Of a DNA stretch of 64,000 nucleotides, positions 33,849 through 42,974 are shown one piece after another (the first letter of the stretch is position 1; each line of letters starts with the position of its first letter). The stretch is from Paracoccus shanxieyensis (lineage in GTDB: Bacteria > Pseudomonadota > Alphaproteobacteria > Rhodobacterales > Rhodobacteraceae). The notes under the pieces are model-generated. The model was given only the letters and a program-made list of their open reading frames with translations. It was not told where the DNA came from and did no database searches. Both the position numbers and the translations under genes were made by a program. Location of the stretch: the NCBI RefSeq assembly GCF_009711265.1, contig NZ_WMII01000007.1, forward strand, positions 62,001 to 126,000, written 5' to 3'.

Positions 33849-34453
33849 AGAAAGACCGTCTTGGCGGCGATATCGGGGCGCGGGCGGTCGGGGGGCGTGG
33901 TGCCGCGCTGGCCGATATGGATCAGCCCGACGACCCGTTCCTGCGGGGTCGTGCCCAGATGCGCCTGTGCAAATTCCGGCTGGGTGGCCGGGCCGGACAG
34001 CCATGCTGCGCCATAGCCTGCCGCCAGCGCCGCATTGACCAGCCCCAGACAGACCGCGCCCGCGGACAGGAACTGTTCCCATTCCGGGATCTTCGGGCTG
34101 TCGACCGGGGCAGAGATCACCGCCACCACGACGGGCGAGCCGAAGGCCGAGCGGGCCTTTTCCACCGCAGCCTCATCGCCGCCCATTGCCGCGACATGCT
34201 GGCCCAACAGCGGCGCCAACCGGTCCAGCGCCGCACGGCCCAGAACGGCAAAGCGCCACGGCTCCAGCTTGCCGTGATCGGGCGCGCGGGCGGCCAGTTC
34301 CAGCAGATCCAGAAGTTCGGCATCCGAGGGTGGCGGGCCGGTCAGCAGCTTCGGCGGGTGCGAGCGGCGGTTGCGCAGGAAGGCAAGGGCGGCGGGGTCG
34401 GTATGCTGCAATCGGGTCACCTTGGGGCAGGGGCAATGGGCCGCGTCTTGCAT
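33845..34453 (-). CDS. Nitroreductase family protein (YdjA-like)
   Basis: A ~202-residue FMN-dependent reductase. Typical segments are 'LAFLRNRRSHPPKLLTGPPP' (FMN phosphate-binding Arg/Ser), 'AARAPDHGKLEPWRFAVLG', 'NAALAAGYGAAWLSG' and the closing 'VGLIHIGQRG'. The substrate is not evident. The start is uncertain: ATG 34453 or GTG 34420; family members usually begin close to the 'FLRNRRS' motif. Cotranscribed with the EI24-like gene through a GTGA overlap. Confidence 0.88.
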   Translation of the reverse strand: MQDAAHCPCPKVTRLQHTDPAALAFLRNRRSHPPKLLTGPPPSDAELLDLLELAARAPDHGKLEPWRFAVLGRAALDRLAPLLGQHVAAMGGDEAAVEKARSAFGSPVVVAVISAPVDSPKIPEWEQFLSAGAVCLGLVNAALAAGYGAAWLSGPATQPEFAQAHLGTTPQERVVGLIHIGQRGTTPPDRPRPDIAAKTVFL

Positions 34454-34483
34454 CGGCGCGGCGCTTTCGTCATGCCGGGGACC

Positions 34484-34732
34484 ATGACCGATCTCAGCCA
34501 TCTTGCGCAACCCGGCACCGAGATTGCGGTGCGCGTGACGCCTCGGGCCAGCCGCAACGCCGTGCTGGCGGATGCGGGCGGGTTGCGCGTGACCGTCACC
34601 GCCGTTCCCGAAGATGGCAAGGCCAACAAGGCGGTGCAGAAGCTGCTGGCCAAGTCGCTGGGCATCGCGCCGTCGCGGCTGGTGCTGATCCGGGGCGCGA
34701 CTGCGCGCGACAAGGTGTTTCGCGTGGATTAG
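34484..34732 (+). CDS. DUF167 (YggU) family protein
   Basis: An 82-residue protein with the DUF167 pattern: 'EIAVRVTPRASRNAV', 'GLRVTVTAVPEDGKANKAVQ', 'LLAKSLGIAPSRLVLIRGAT' and 'ARDKVFRV'. The function of this widespread small family is unknown. ATG at 34484 was chosen over a long non-homologous extension. It overlaps the convergent 84-residue gene by 4 bp. Confidence 0.9.
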   Translation: MTDLSHLAQPGTEIAVRVTPRASRNAVLADAGGLRVTVTAVPEDGKANKAVQKLLAKSLGIAPSRLVLIRGATARDKVFRVD

Positions 34733-34983
34733 CGGCGTTCCAGCCGGTAATTCCCCTCGGGCAGGTTCAGGGCCGCACGCAATTCCTCAAGCTGTTCCAT
34801 GGTCATGACGATCTGGGCCAGCTCGCCGGTATCGGGGTCGAATTGCTCGACCACCACACGGTCGTCGAAGGTCTGGATGATGACATCTTCGTTCAGCGGA
34901 CGCTCGCTGGCATTCGGGCCGCGGGGCAGCTCATCGACAAGGGTGATGACGGTGGCGTCGAAGTCATGTTCGATGGTGAACAT
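34729..34983 (-). CDS. Conserved small acidic protein of unknown function
   Basis: An 84-residue acidic soluble protein with no cysteine, signal peptide or membrane segment. It reads as beta-strands followed by one helix ('MTMEQLEELRAALNL'). I do not recognise a named family, but codon use and a clean start support it as a real gene. It overlaps DUF167 tail to tail. Confidence 0.65.
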   Translation of the reverse strand: MFTIEHDFDATVITLVDELPRGPNASERPLNEDVIIQTFDDRVVVEQFDPDTGELAQIVMTMEQLEELRAALNLPEGNYRLERR

Positions 34984-35129
34984 CGCAAAGCCTTTCTGCG
35001 GCAGGATTTAACCAACTTTCGCGTGAACCGGGAGCGGGGGCAAGAGCGGGGGTTGGCGTCAGGGCCGCCACACGGATATGTTGATCTGACGACCGGCCAC
35101 GACGCGCCGGACCTACAAAGGGGGCGCGG

Positions 35130-35885
35130 ATGTTCAGAATGTGGCAGATGGCAGCGATTTCGGCGCTGGTCCTTGCTGGCTGCGTCGCGCAGCCGATGAC
35201 GCAACCGCCGGGCGGCGCGCTGCCCCCGTTGCCGCTGCCCTCGGGCAGCCCCGCGCCCGATACGCCGACCGGGCCGCGCGCTTCGGCCCGCGCCTTCATT
35301 CAGGTCATCGACCGGATGGAGCCTGCCGTCGAACGCGAATGCCGCGAACGTCGCCAGCAGCCGATCAATTGCGATTTCCAGTTCGTCGTCGACGACCGCG
35401 AGGGGCTGGAGCCGAACGCCTTTCAGACCGTCGATGACAGCGGTCGCCCGATCATCGGCTTTACGCTGTCGCTGATCGGCGCTGCCCGCAATCAGGACGA
35501 GCTGGCCTTTGTCGTCGGCCATGAGGCCAGCCACCACATCCTTGGACATATCACCCGCAAAAGCAGCGCCGCGACAATGGGCGCGGTGATTCTTGGCGGT
35601 CTGGCCAGCGCCTATGGCGGCAATAGCGAGGCGATCGAAAGTGCCCAGCAAATGGGCGCACAATTCGGCGCGCGCTACTATTCCAAGGAATGGGAGCTTG
35701 AGGCGGATTATCTGGGCGCGATTATCACAATGAATGCAGGCTATGACCCGCAGCACGGTGCGCAATTCTTCGCTCGCATCCCCGATCCGGGTGATAAGAT
35801 TTTGGGCACACACCCGTCGCGCGAGGCGCGGATCGCCCAGGTCAGCCGCGCGGTTGCCGATTACAGATCCGGTCGCGCGCGATAA
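35130..35885 (+). CDS. M48 family metalloprotease lipoprotein
   Basis: A 251-residue zinc protease with a lipoprotein signal ('ISALVLAGCVAQP', Cys at about 15) and a proline-rich linker. The active site is 'FVVGHEASHHILGHI', containing HExxH, and the third ligand is in 'EWELEADYLGAIIT' (ExxxD). The end 'GTHPSREARIAQV' is the conserved M48 substrate-binding segment. It should act in the periplasm, like LoiP/BepA-type quality-control proteases. It stands alone behind a ~145-bp upstream region. Confidence 0.92.
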   Translation: MFRMWQMAAISALVLAGCVAQPMTQPPGGALPPLPLPSGSPAPDTPTGPRASARAFIQVIDRMEPAVERECRERRQQPINCDFQFVVDDREGLEPNAFQTVDDSGRPIIGFTLSLIGAARNQDELAFVVGHEASHHILGHITRKSSAATMGAVILGGLASAYGGNSEAIESAQQMGAQFGARYYSKEWELEADYLGAIITMNAGYDPQHGAQFFARIPDPGDKILGTHPSREARIAQVSRAVADYRSGRAR

Positions 35886-36059
35886 AACCTTGCCCCTGTG
35901 GCAGAGTTGCCGCAAGCCGCCGATTGGCCGTTAAGCCAAGGAATCTGCGTGATTTTTCATGAACGGAACGGTCTGGAATTTTTCGGTCAGCAACAAAACG
36001 AACATATATGACGTGTGGTTTCATGGCTTGTGGGCGCCGGGTTCCCAAAAATTGCTTTC

Positions 36060-36079
36060 ATAGGCGAGACTTCGCCTAT
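36060..36079. promoter_or_regulatory. Perfect 8-bp inverted repeat in a promoter region
   Basis: ATAGGCGA and TCGCCTAT flank GACT. The right arm overlaps TATAGT (36077-36082), a good -10, with TTGCTT (36052-36057) upstream at a slightly long 19-bp spacing. It lies in the 278-bp gap before the 114-residue gene; that gap has no other gene. An operator or a 5' hairpin are both possible. Confidence 0.5.
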
Positions 36080-36163
36080 AGTTTCCCGGTGTGATTGAAG
36101 ATCAGGAAGACAGATTGAAACGGCGGCCCGCCGCATAAGGGCAAAATTTTTGGGGGCTATTTT

Positions 36164-36508
36164 ATGATCGGCATCATTTTGTGGAGCAGTCTTGCCAAGG
36201 AAAAGGCTGTCATCTGGTGCGAAGACCATGGCGCCTTGGCTTATCTGCAAGGACAGGAAAACCTGCAATCCGCTGATCGCTGGCCCGAATCGGGTGATCT
36301 GGTGGAGCTTGAGTTCGAGACCATCAACGAGCTGCGCCATGCGCGGTCTGTGTCGCTGGTCTCGAATGGAAACCGCTCGGAACTGCCGGGGCTGTTGCGG
36401 GGCATGGGCGATGTTTCGCCGGCAGAGCCGCCCGTGCTGCGGGTGATTTCCAACACCTCGTTTGCCGGGCCGCAACTGCCGCCGCGCAAGGTGGCGGCGG
36501 CAGGCTGA
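36164..36508 (+). CDS. Hypothetical protein, 114 residues
   Basis: A soluble protein with a hydrophobic first strand (MIGIILWSSLAKEKAVIWCE) and an N-terminal half that reads as alternating strands and acidic loops. No catalytic motif is seen, and I cannot name a family. The well-formed upstream promoter, palindrome and normal codon use support expression. It ends 4 bp from the convergent ilvH gene. Confidence 0.65.
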   Translation: MIGIILWSSLAKEKAVIWCEDHGALAYLQGQENLQSADRWPESGDLVELEFETINELRHARSVSLVSNGNRSELPGLLRGMGDVSPAEPPVLRVISNTSFAGPQLPPRKVAAAG

Positions 36509-36512
36509 TCGG

Positions 36513-37073
36513 TCAGACGCCGCGCGCCAGCGCGGCGACGCCGGTGCGCGCCATGTCCGACAGGCCCAGCGGGCGCATCAGATCGGCGAAGGCGTCCAGC
36601 TTTTCGGGCGTGCCGGTGATTTCAAAGACAAAGCTTTCCAGCGTCGAATCGACCACATTGGCGCGGAAGATCTCGGCGATGCGCAGCGCCTCGACGCGCT
36701 TGTCGCCTTTCCCGCCCACCTTGAACAGCCCCAGCTCGCGGCCGACATTCGGCCCTTCGACAGTCAGGTCATGCACCTCATGGACCGGAACGATCCGGCC
36801 AAGCTGCGCCTTGATCTGTTCGATCACGGCAGGCGTGCCGCGCGTCACGATGGTGATGCGCGAGCGGTGGCCCAGATGATCGACCTCGGCCACGGTCAGG
36901 CTGTCGATATTGTAGCCGCGCCCGGAAAACAGCCCGATGACGCGGGCCAGAACGCCCGGCTCGTTTTCGACCAGGATCGCCAACGTGTGGCTTTCGATCA
37001 CCTGCGAATTGGGGTCGCGCAGGTCATAGGCCGAATGGCTGGACGCGCCCTTCTGAATGTTCAGTGCCGCCAT
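36513..37073 (-). CDS. ilvH: Acetolactate synthase small (regulatory) subunit
   Basis: A 186-residue regulatory subunit of acetohydroxyacid synthase. The N-terminal ACT domain reads 'HTLAILVENEPGVLARVIGL' and 'FSGRGYNIDSLTVAEVDHLG', the site of valine feedback binding in homologues. The C-terminal ALS_ss_C domain includes 'LGLFKVGGKGDKRVEALRIA'. It lies 11 bp downstream of ilvB on the same strand. Confidence 0.96.
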   Translation of the reverse strand: MAALNIQKGASSHSAYDLRDPNSQVIESHTLAILVENEPGVLARVIGLFSGRGYNIDSLTVAEVDHLGHRSRITIVTRGTPAVIEQIKAQLGRIVPVHEVHDLTVEGPNVGRELGLFKVGGKGDKRVEALRIAEIFRANVVDSTLESFVFEITGTPEKLDAFADLMRPLGLSDMARTGVAALARGV

Positions 37074-37084
37074 GTTCGCTCTCC

Positions 37085-38848
37085 TCAGACCAGTGCCGCG
37101 CCGGTGCCGGTGATGGCACCTTCGGTCGAGGCTTCGCCCAGCAGCATTTCGTTATGCGGCTTGCCCGAGGGGATCATCGGGAAGCAGTTCTCGTGTTTTT
37201 CGACCATGACATCCAGAATGAACGGGCCGTCATAATCCAGCATTTCCTGAATGGCGGCATCCAGATCGGCCGGATCGCTGACCAGCCGCCCCTTGCAGCC
37301 AAAGGCCTCGGCCAGCTTGACGAAATCGGGCAGGCTGTCGGACCACGACTGGCTGTAGCGCTCGCCATGCAGCAATTGCTGCCATTGCCGCACCATGCCT
37401 AGCCGTTCGTTGTTCAGGATGAACTGCTTGACCGGCGCGCGGAACTGAACCGCCGTGCCCATTTCCTGCATGTTCATCAGCCAGCTGGCCTCGCCCGCGA
37501 CGTTGACGACCAGCGCATCGGGATGCGCGACCTGCACGCCGATCGAGGCCGGCAGGCCATAGCCCATGGTCCCCAACCCGCCCGAGGTCATCCAGCGGTT
37601 CGGATCCTCGAAATGCAGATATTGCGCGGCCCACATCTGGTGCTGGCCGACCTCGGTGGTGATGTAGCGGTCCTTGCGATGCGCGGTCAGCGCCTGCAGC
37701 CGCTCAAGCGCGTGCTGCGGCTTGATGACCGTGCCAGAGCCGCGATATTTCAGGCAATCGACCGATTTCCACGCTTCGATCTGCGCCCACCATTGCGTCA
37801 GGCCCGCGCGGTTCACCTTGGAGCCGCGCGATTTCCAGATCTCCAGCAGATCCTTCAGCACCAGCCCGACATCGCCCAGAACCGGCAGGTCGATATGGAT
37901 GACCTTGTTGATGGACGAGGGGTCGATGTCGATCTGCGCCTTGACCGAGCCGGGGCTGAAATCCGCCACGCGCCCGGTGATACGGTCGTCGAACCGCGCG
38001 CCGACGGCAATCATCAGGTCGCAGTCATGCATGGCCATGTTGGCTTCATAAAGCCCATGCATGCCCAACATGCCGATCCAGTTCTTGCCCGAGGCCGGAT
38101 AGGCCCCCAGACCCATCAGGGTCGAGGTCAGCGGAAAGCCCGTGGCATCGGCCAACTCGCGCAGGCTGTCGCTGGCCTCTGGCCCGGAATTGATGACGCC
38201 GCCGCCAGTGTAAAGGATCGGGCGTTCGGCCTTTTCCATCAACTCGACCAGACGGGTGATCGCAGCGATGTCGCCCTTGCGCGCGGGCTGATAGCTGGGG
38301 GTCGCGATCTCGGACGGGCCGACATAGCTGCCGGTCGCGAATTGCACATCCTTGGGAATATCGACCAGCACCGGCCCCGGACGGCCCGAGGTGGCGACGT
38401 GGAACGCCTTGTGGATGGTCGCAGCCAGATCGTCCGTCTCTTTGACCAGCCAGTTATGCTTGGTGCAGGGGCGGGTGATGCCGACGGTATCGGCCTCTTG
38501 AAAGCCGTCCGTGCCGATCAGGAAGGTCGGCACCTGACCCGACAGCACGACCAGCGGGATCGAATCCAGCAGCGCATCGGTCAGGCCGGTGACGGCATTC
38601 GTCGCCCCCGGTCCCGAGGTGACCAGCACGACCCCCGGCTTGCCGGTCGATCGCGCATAGCCTTCGGCCATATGCACCGCGCCCTGTTCGTGGCGGACCA
38701 GAATGTGCTTGATGTCGTTTTGCTGAAAAATCTCGTCATAGATGGGTAGAACGGCGCCGCCCGGATAGCCGAATACCGTATCGACGCCCTGATCGCGCAG
38801 AGCTTCGATAACCATCCTTGCACCCGTCATGCTTCGGGACATGCCCAT
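37085..38848 (-). CDS. ilvB: Acetolactate synthase large subunit
   Basis: TPP- and FAD-dependent enzyme (587 residues) making acetolactate or acetohydroxybutyrate for valine, leucine and isoleucine. Motifs are 'DTVFGYPGGAVLPIYDEIF', 'LVRHEQGAVHMAEGYARSTG' (catalytic Glu) and 'VLVTSGPGATNAVTGLTDAL'. The C-terminal TPP domain reads 'VNVAGEASWLMNMQEM' and 'FILNNERLGMVRQWQ'; the usual GDG is AGE here. ATG at 38842 is an alternative start. Operon with ilvH. Confidence 0.96.
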   Translation of the reverse strand: MGMSRSMTGARMVIEALRDQGVDTVFGYPGGAVLPIYDEIFQQNDIKHILVRHEQGAVHMAEGYARSTGKPGVVLVTSGPGATNAVTGLTDALLDSIPLVVLSGQVPTFLIGTDGFQEADTVGITRPCTKHNWLVKETDDLAATIHKAFHVATSGRPGPVLVDIPKDVQFATGSYVGPSEIATPSYQPARKGDIAAITRLVELMEKAERPILYTGGGVINSGPEASDSLRELADATGFPLTSTLMGLGAYPASGKNWIGMLGMHGLYEANMAMHDCDLMIAVGARFDDRITGRVADFSPGSVKAQIDIDPSSINKVIHIDLPVLGDVGLVLKDLLEIWKSRGSKVNRAGLTQWWAQIEAWKSVDCLKYRGSGTVIKPQHALERLQALTAHRKDRYITTEVGQHQMWAAQYLHFEDPNRWMTSGGLGTMGYGLPASIGVQVAHPDALVVNVAGEASWLMNMQEMGTAVQFRAPVKQFILNNERLGMVRQWQQLLHGERYSQSWSDSLPDFVKLAEAFGCKGRLVSDPADLDAAIQEMLDYDGPFILDVMVEKHENCFPMIPSGKPHNEMLLGEASTEGAITGTGAALV

Positions 38849-38903
38849 TCTCCATAGTTAAGCCTGAATGCAACGCCGTCCTCCTGGTCGTCGCGTCGGG
38901 GGA

Positions 38904-38931
38904 AACTATGGGGCTTGCCGGGTAGGGTCAA
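38904..38931 (-). promoter_or_regulatory. Promoter upstream of ilvB-ilvH
   Basis: On the minus strand TTGACC (38931-38926), a 16-bp spacer and ATAGTT (38909-38904) precede the ilvB ATG by about 55 bp. An AT-rich stretch (38935-38998) lies just upstream and could bind Lrp-type regulators. No leader peptide rich in Ile, Val or Leu codons is seen. Confidence 0.5.
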
Positions 38932-39007
38932 TGGCGATTTTCACAGAAAATAACCTGAAAATCGGATTTATTGAAATTTTATTACCGAAATTTGCCGTTT
39001 TGCGTCA

Positions 39008-39841
39008 TCAACGCTGCTTCTGCGGCAGGGTGATGCGGGCGACCTGTTCGACGATCGGGTCGACCGACAGCGGATGGATGTCCGAGGAATGCTGCGCGGG
39101 ATCGCCGATGGGCTGCCAGACGCCGCCCTTATAGATCTCGAGCGCGCTGAACTTCGCCTTGTAATCCATCTTCCGGCTGCCCGGCACCCAATAGCCCAGA
39201 TAGACAAAGGGCAGGCCCGCGCTGCGCGCCAGTTCGATATGGTCCAGAATGACATAGGTGCCAAGGCTCGACGCCTCCAGCGCCGGGTCATAGAAGCTGT
39301 AGACAAGGCTCAGCCCGTCATCCAGCACATCGGTCAGGCAGACGGCGGCCAGCCGGTCATCCTCGCTGGAGGGGCTGCCGGGTTCGGTATGGCGATATTC
39401 GATGACGCGGGTGCGCACCGGCGTTTCTTCGATCATCGCGGCGAATTCAAAGATGTCCATGTCGGCCATGCCGCCATCGGCATGGCGCGCGTCCAGATAG
39501 CGGCGGAACAGTTCATACTGCTCCTCGGTTGCCCATGCGCTGGTCGGCAGGCGGCGCAGCGCGCCATTCTTGCGATGCACCCGGCGCTGCGTGCGCGAGG
39601 GCTGGAATTCCGACACGCGGATCCGCGCCGACATGCAGGCCACGCAGCTTTCGCAGCTTGGCCGATACAGCACGTTCTGAGACCGGCGAAAGCCCTGGCG
39701 CGACAAGGCGTTGTTCAGCTCATTGGCGCTGTCCCCGGCCAGCGCGGTGAACAGCTTGCGTTCGGCCCGGCCATGCAGATAGGGGCAGGGCTGGGGCGCG
39801 GTGACATAGAATTGCGGCGCGTGCGGCAGGCTGTGGCGCAT
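39008..39841 (-). CDS. bpt: Aspartate/glutamate leucyltransferase (Bpt type arginyl/leucyl-protein transferase)
   Basis: A 277-residue ATE-like transferase that adds leucine from leucyl-tRNA to N-terminal Asp or Glu, marking proteins for ClpAP by the N-end rule. Features: '[16 protein letters not shown]', the cysteine-rich '[17 protein letters not shown]', and '[20 protein letters not shown]' plus '[20 protein letters not shown]' of the GNAT-like domain. A longer start at 39946 is possible; 39841 gives the canonical N-terminus. Confidence 0.92.
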   Translation of the reverse strand: MRHSLPHAPQFYVTAPQPCPYLHGRAERKLFTALAGDSANELNNALSRQGFRRSQNVLYRPSCESCVACMSARIRVSEFQPSRTQRRVHRKNGALRRLPTSAWATEEQYELFRRYLDARHADGGMADMDIFEFAAMIEETPVRTRVIEYRHTEPGSPSSEDDRLAAVCLTDVLDDGLSLVYSFYDPALEASSLGTYVILDHIELARSAGLPFVYLGYWVPGSRKMDYKAKFSALEIYKGGVWQPIGDPAQHSSDIHPLSVDPIVEQVARITLPQKQR

Positions 39842-40058
39842 CAGACAGGCCCCGCCTGCATGGGGCAGCGGGGGCAGCGAAGCATGGGCTCCAGCGGTCT
39901 GATCCTGATTGCGCGCATCTTTGGCGGGCGGCTCATCTGGTTTCATCGGCTATCCGGGTGGACCGAAGCGTAGCAACAGTTCCCCCCCGCGCCAAGCCGG
40001 GAAACCATGGCTTGGTAAAGACGGTGCATCTGCCCGATGTCACGGCATTTTCGGCGCA

Positions 40059-40086
40059 TTGACCTTGCCGGGCCGCCCGCTAGGCT
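40059..40086 (+). promoter_or_regulatory. glnE promoter close to the start codon
   Basis: TTGACC (40059-40064), a 16-bp spacer and TAGGCT (40081-40086) end six bases before the glnE ATG. Transcription would begin at or within a few bases of the start codon, giving a leaderless mRNA. No Shine-Dalgarno sequence is present. Confidence 0.5.
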
Positions 40087-40092
40087 TCGGGC

Positions 40093-42927
40093 ATGAGCTT
40101 TGCATCGCGTATCACACGACTGCCGATTCCCATGGATCCCGACCGGGGCGCCTCGGCGCTGGCGGTCACGGGCATCACCGATGCCGCGCTTGGCGATCTG
40201 ATCCGCGGCGCGGCGGGCTCTAGCCCCTATCTGGCCGGGCTGATCGGGCTTGAGGCCGAGTGGCTGGCCGGGATGCTGGCAGATCCCGACGCCCCGGTGC
40301 GGGATGTGGTGCGGCACGAGACGCAAGGCTATGACGCGCTGGGGGGCGATGCGCTGGGGCCGGCGCTGCGCCGCACCAAGCGGCGGGTGGCGCTGTGGAC
40401 GGCGCTGGCCGATCTGGGCGGGGTGTGGCGGCTGGAGCAGGTGACCGGCGCGCTGACCGATCTGGCCGACCGCGCCACCGATCTGGCGCTGCGCGCGCAT
40501 GTCGCGCATGAAATCGCCCGCCGCAAGCTGCCCGATACCGATGCCGATGCAGGCGGCATCACCGCGCTGGCCATGGGCAAGATGGGCGCGGGGGAACTGA
40601 ACTATTCCTCGGATATCGACCTGATCGTCTTTTACGATGACAGCGCATATGCGCCCGATGACCAGCACGAGGCGCGGGCGGCGCTGATCCGGGCCACGCG
40701 CAAGGCGGCGGCCACGCTGTCGGACAATACCGATCAGGGCTATGTGTTTCGCACCGATCTGCGGCTGCGGCCCGATGCGGCGGTGACGCCGGTCTGCATC
40801 TCGATCTCGGCCGCGCTTGGCTATTACGAATCCGAAGGCCGGACATGGGAACGCGGGGCCTATGTCAAGGCGCGCGCCTGTGCCGGAAACATCGCGGCGG
40901 GCCAGCGGTTCCTGCGGGATCTGACGCCCTTTGTCTGGCGCAGGCATCTGGATTTCGCGACGATCCAGGACACCGACGACATGCGCCGCCGCATCCGCGA
41001 CCACAAGGGGCTGCATGGCCGGATCGAGGTTCCGGGCCATAACATGAAGCTGGGGCAGGGCGGGATCCGCGAGATCGAGTTCTTCACCCAGACCCGCCAG
41101 TTGATTGCCGGGGGCCGCGATCCCGATCTGCGCGTGCGCGGCACGGTCGAGGGGCTGGCGCGGCTGGCCGAAAAGGGCTGGGTGCCCCCCGAGGTCGCCG
41201 AAGAACTGACCCGGCATTACCGCGAGCATCGCGACATCGAACATCGCATCCAGATGGTGAACGATGCGCAGACCCATCAGGTCCCGACCTCGCCCGAGGG
41301 GGTGGCCACCATCGCGCATCTGATGGGGCAGGCCGATACCGCCGAATGGTCGGCGCGTCTGGCCGACCGTCTGGCGCGGGTCGAGGCGCTGACCGCCGAT
41401 TTCTTCTCGCCGACCGATCAGGGGCCGCGTCCGCAGCTGTCCTCGACGGCAAAGACGCTGGTCGATGGCTGGCGCGCCTATCCCGCGCTGCGCTCGGACC
41501 GGGCGCGGCAGGTCTTTGCCCGGATCGAAACGCCGCTGCTGGCGCGGTTGACCGGCGGCGCACATGCCGATGACGCGCTGGCCAGTTTCGACGCCTTTCT
41601 GGCCGGGTTGCCTGCCGGGGTGCAGCTTTTCTCGCTGTTCGAGGCGAATCCACAACTGATTGATCTGATTGCCGATATCTGCGGGATCTCGCCCGCGCTG
41701 TCGGCCTATCTGGCGCGCCATCCCGAGGTGCTGGACGGTGTGCTGGGCGGCAGCTTCTTTCTGGAATGGCCGGGCGCGTCCGGGCTGCGGGCCGAGCTGT
41801 CGCGCCATCTGGCGCGCATTCTGGCCGCGCCGGATGGCGGCTATGAACGCGCATTGGACGCGGCGCGCCGCTGGGCGCATGAATGGCAGTTCCGCACCGG
41901 CGTTCACCACCTGCGCGCCCTGATCGGCGCCGAGGAGGCGGGCGGGCAATATGCCGATATCGCCGATGCCGCCATCGCCGCGCTGTTTCCCGTCGTGGCC
42001 GATGAATTCGCGCGCCGCCACGGCCCGCCCCCCGGTCGCGGCGCGGTCGTGCTGGGCATGGGGTCGCTGGGCGCGCGGCAACTGAATGCCGGATCGGATC
42101 TGGACCTGATCGTGATCTATGACGCGGATGGCAGCGACGGCTCGGACGGGCCACGGCCCTTGGCGACGCGGCCCTATTACGCGCGGCTGACGCAGGCGAT
42201 GATCACCGCCGTATCCGCGCCCACATCGGCGGGGCGGCTTTATGAGGTCGATATGCGGTTGCGCCCCTCGGGACGGCAGGGGCCGGTCGCGACCTCGGTG
42301 CAAAGCTTCCGCGACTATCAGCTGACCGAGGCCTGGACATGGGAACATCTGGCCCTGACCCGCGCCCGCGTCGTCGGGTCCTGCGGAGCAGGGGCCGAAG
42401 CACTGGCCGCCGAAGTCGAGGCGCTGCGCGTCGAGGTGCTGGCCGCCACCGGAACCGGGCCGCAGGTCATGGCCGATCTGGCCGATATGCGTGCCCGGAT
42501 CTTTGCCGCCAAGGCCGCCGACAGCGTGTGGCAGGCCAAGATCGGTCCGGGCCATCTGCAGGATATCGACCTGCTGGCGCAATCCTTTGCCCTGCGCGCG
42601 GCCAGCCCGGCACGCGGCACGGCGGCACAGTTGCGCGTCGGCCCCCGCGCGGGGCTGATTTCGCGCGAGGATGCGGAGACGCTGGCCTCGGCGCGGCGGT
42701 TTTTGTGGAGCCTGCAATCCGCGACCCGCCTGCTGACCGAGCGTCCGCTGGACATGGACCATGTCGGACGCGGTGGACAGGCCTTCCTGCTGCGCGAGAC
42801 GGGAAGCGAGACGCTGGACGCCCTTGCCGAACAGCTGCGCACGGCCACCACGGCCGCCGGGGCGATCATCGACAACGCCTTGGCTGGGACCGAACGCCCG
42901 AAACCCGCCGATCAGACCAAGGCCTGA
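40093..42927 (+). CDS. glnE: Bifunctional glutamine synthetase adenylyltransferase/deadenylase
   Basis: A 944-residue enzyme that adds and removes AMP on glutamine synthetase in response to PII/PII-UMP. Two nucleotidyltransferase domains are visible. The N-terminal one has 'MGAGELNYSSDIDLIVFYD' (deadenylating half), and the C-terminal one 'MGSLGARQLNAGSDLDLIVI' (adenylylating half). PII-uridylyltransferase-type helical domains follow each. Length agrees with GlnE. It is divergent from bpt. No glnA or glnB/D is in the window. Confidence 0.97.
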   Translation: MSFASRITRLPIPMDPDRGASALAVTGITDAALGDLIRGAAGSSPYLAGLIGLEAEWLAGMLADPDAPVRDVVRHETQGYDALGGDALGPALRRTKRRVALWTALADLGGVWRLEQVTGALTDLADRATDLALRAHVAHEIARRKLPDTDADAGGITALAMGKMGAGELNYSSDIDLIVFYDDSAYAPDDQHEARAALIRATRKAAATLSDNTDQGYVFRTDLRLRPDAAVTPVCISISAALGYYESEGRTWERGAYVKARACAGNIAAGQRFLRDLTPFVWRRHLDFATIQDTDDMRRRIRDHKGLHGRIEVPGHNMKLGQGGIREIEFFTQTRQLIAGGRDPDLRVRGTVEGLARLAEKGWVPPEVAEELTRHYREHRDIEHRIQMVNDAQTHQVPTSPEGVATIAHLMGQADTAEWSARLADRLARVEALTADFFSPTDQGPRPQLSSTAKTLVDGWRAYPALRSDRARQVFARIETPLLARLTGGAHADDALASFDAFLAGLPAGVQLFSLFEANPQLIDLIADICGISPALSAYLARHPEVLDGVLGGSFFLEWPGASGLRAELSRHLARILAAPDGGYERALDAARRWAHEWQFRTGVHHLRALIGAEEAGGQYADIADAAIAALFPVVADEFARRHGPPPGRGAVVLGMGSLGARQLNAGSDLDLIVIYDADGSDGSDGPRPLATRPYYARLTQAMITAVSAPTSAGRLYEVDMRLRPSGRQGPVATSVQSFRDYQLTEAWTWEHLALTRARVVGSCGAGAEALAAEVEALRVEVLAATGTGPQVMADLADMRARIFAAKAADSVWQAKIGPGHLQDIDLLAQSFALRAASPARGTAAQLRVGPRAGLISREDAETLASARRFLWSLQSATRLLTERPLDMDHVGRGGQAFLLRETGSETLDALAEQLRTATTAAGAIIDNALAGTERPKPADQTKA

Positions 42928-42974
42928 CCGATGGGCGGGGCGGTGACGTGCCGGGGGCGGCAGGCGCGCGGGGC

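Noticed and set aside
38849-38925. Attenuator leader peptide for ilvB
   Set aside because: No short frame rich in Ile, Val or Leu codons followed by alternative hairpins can be found.
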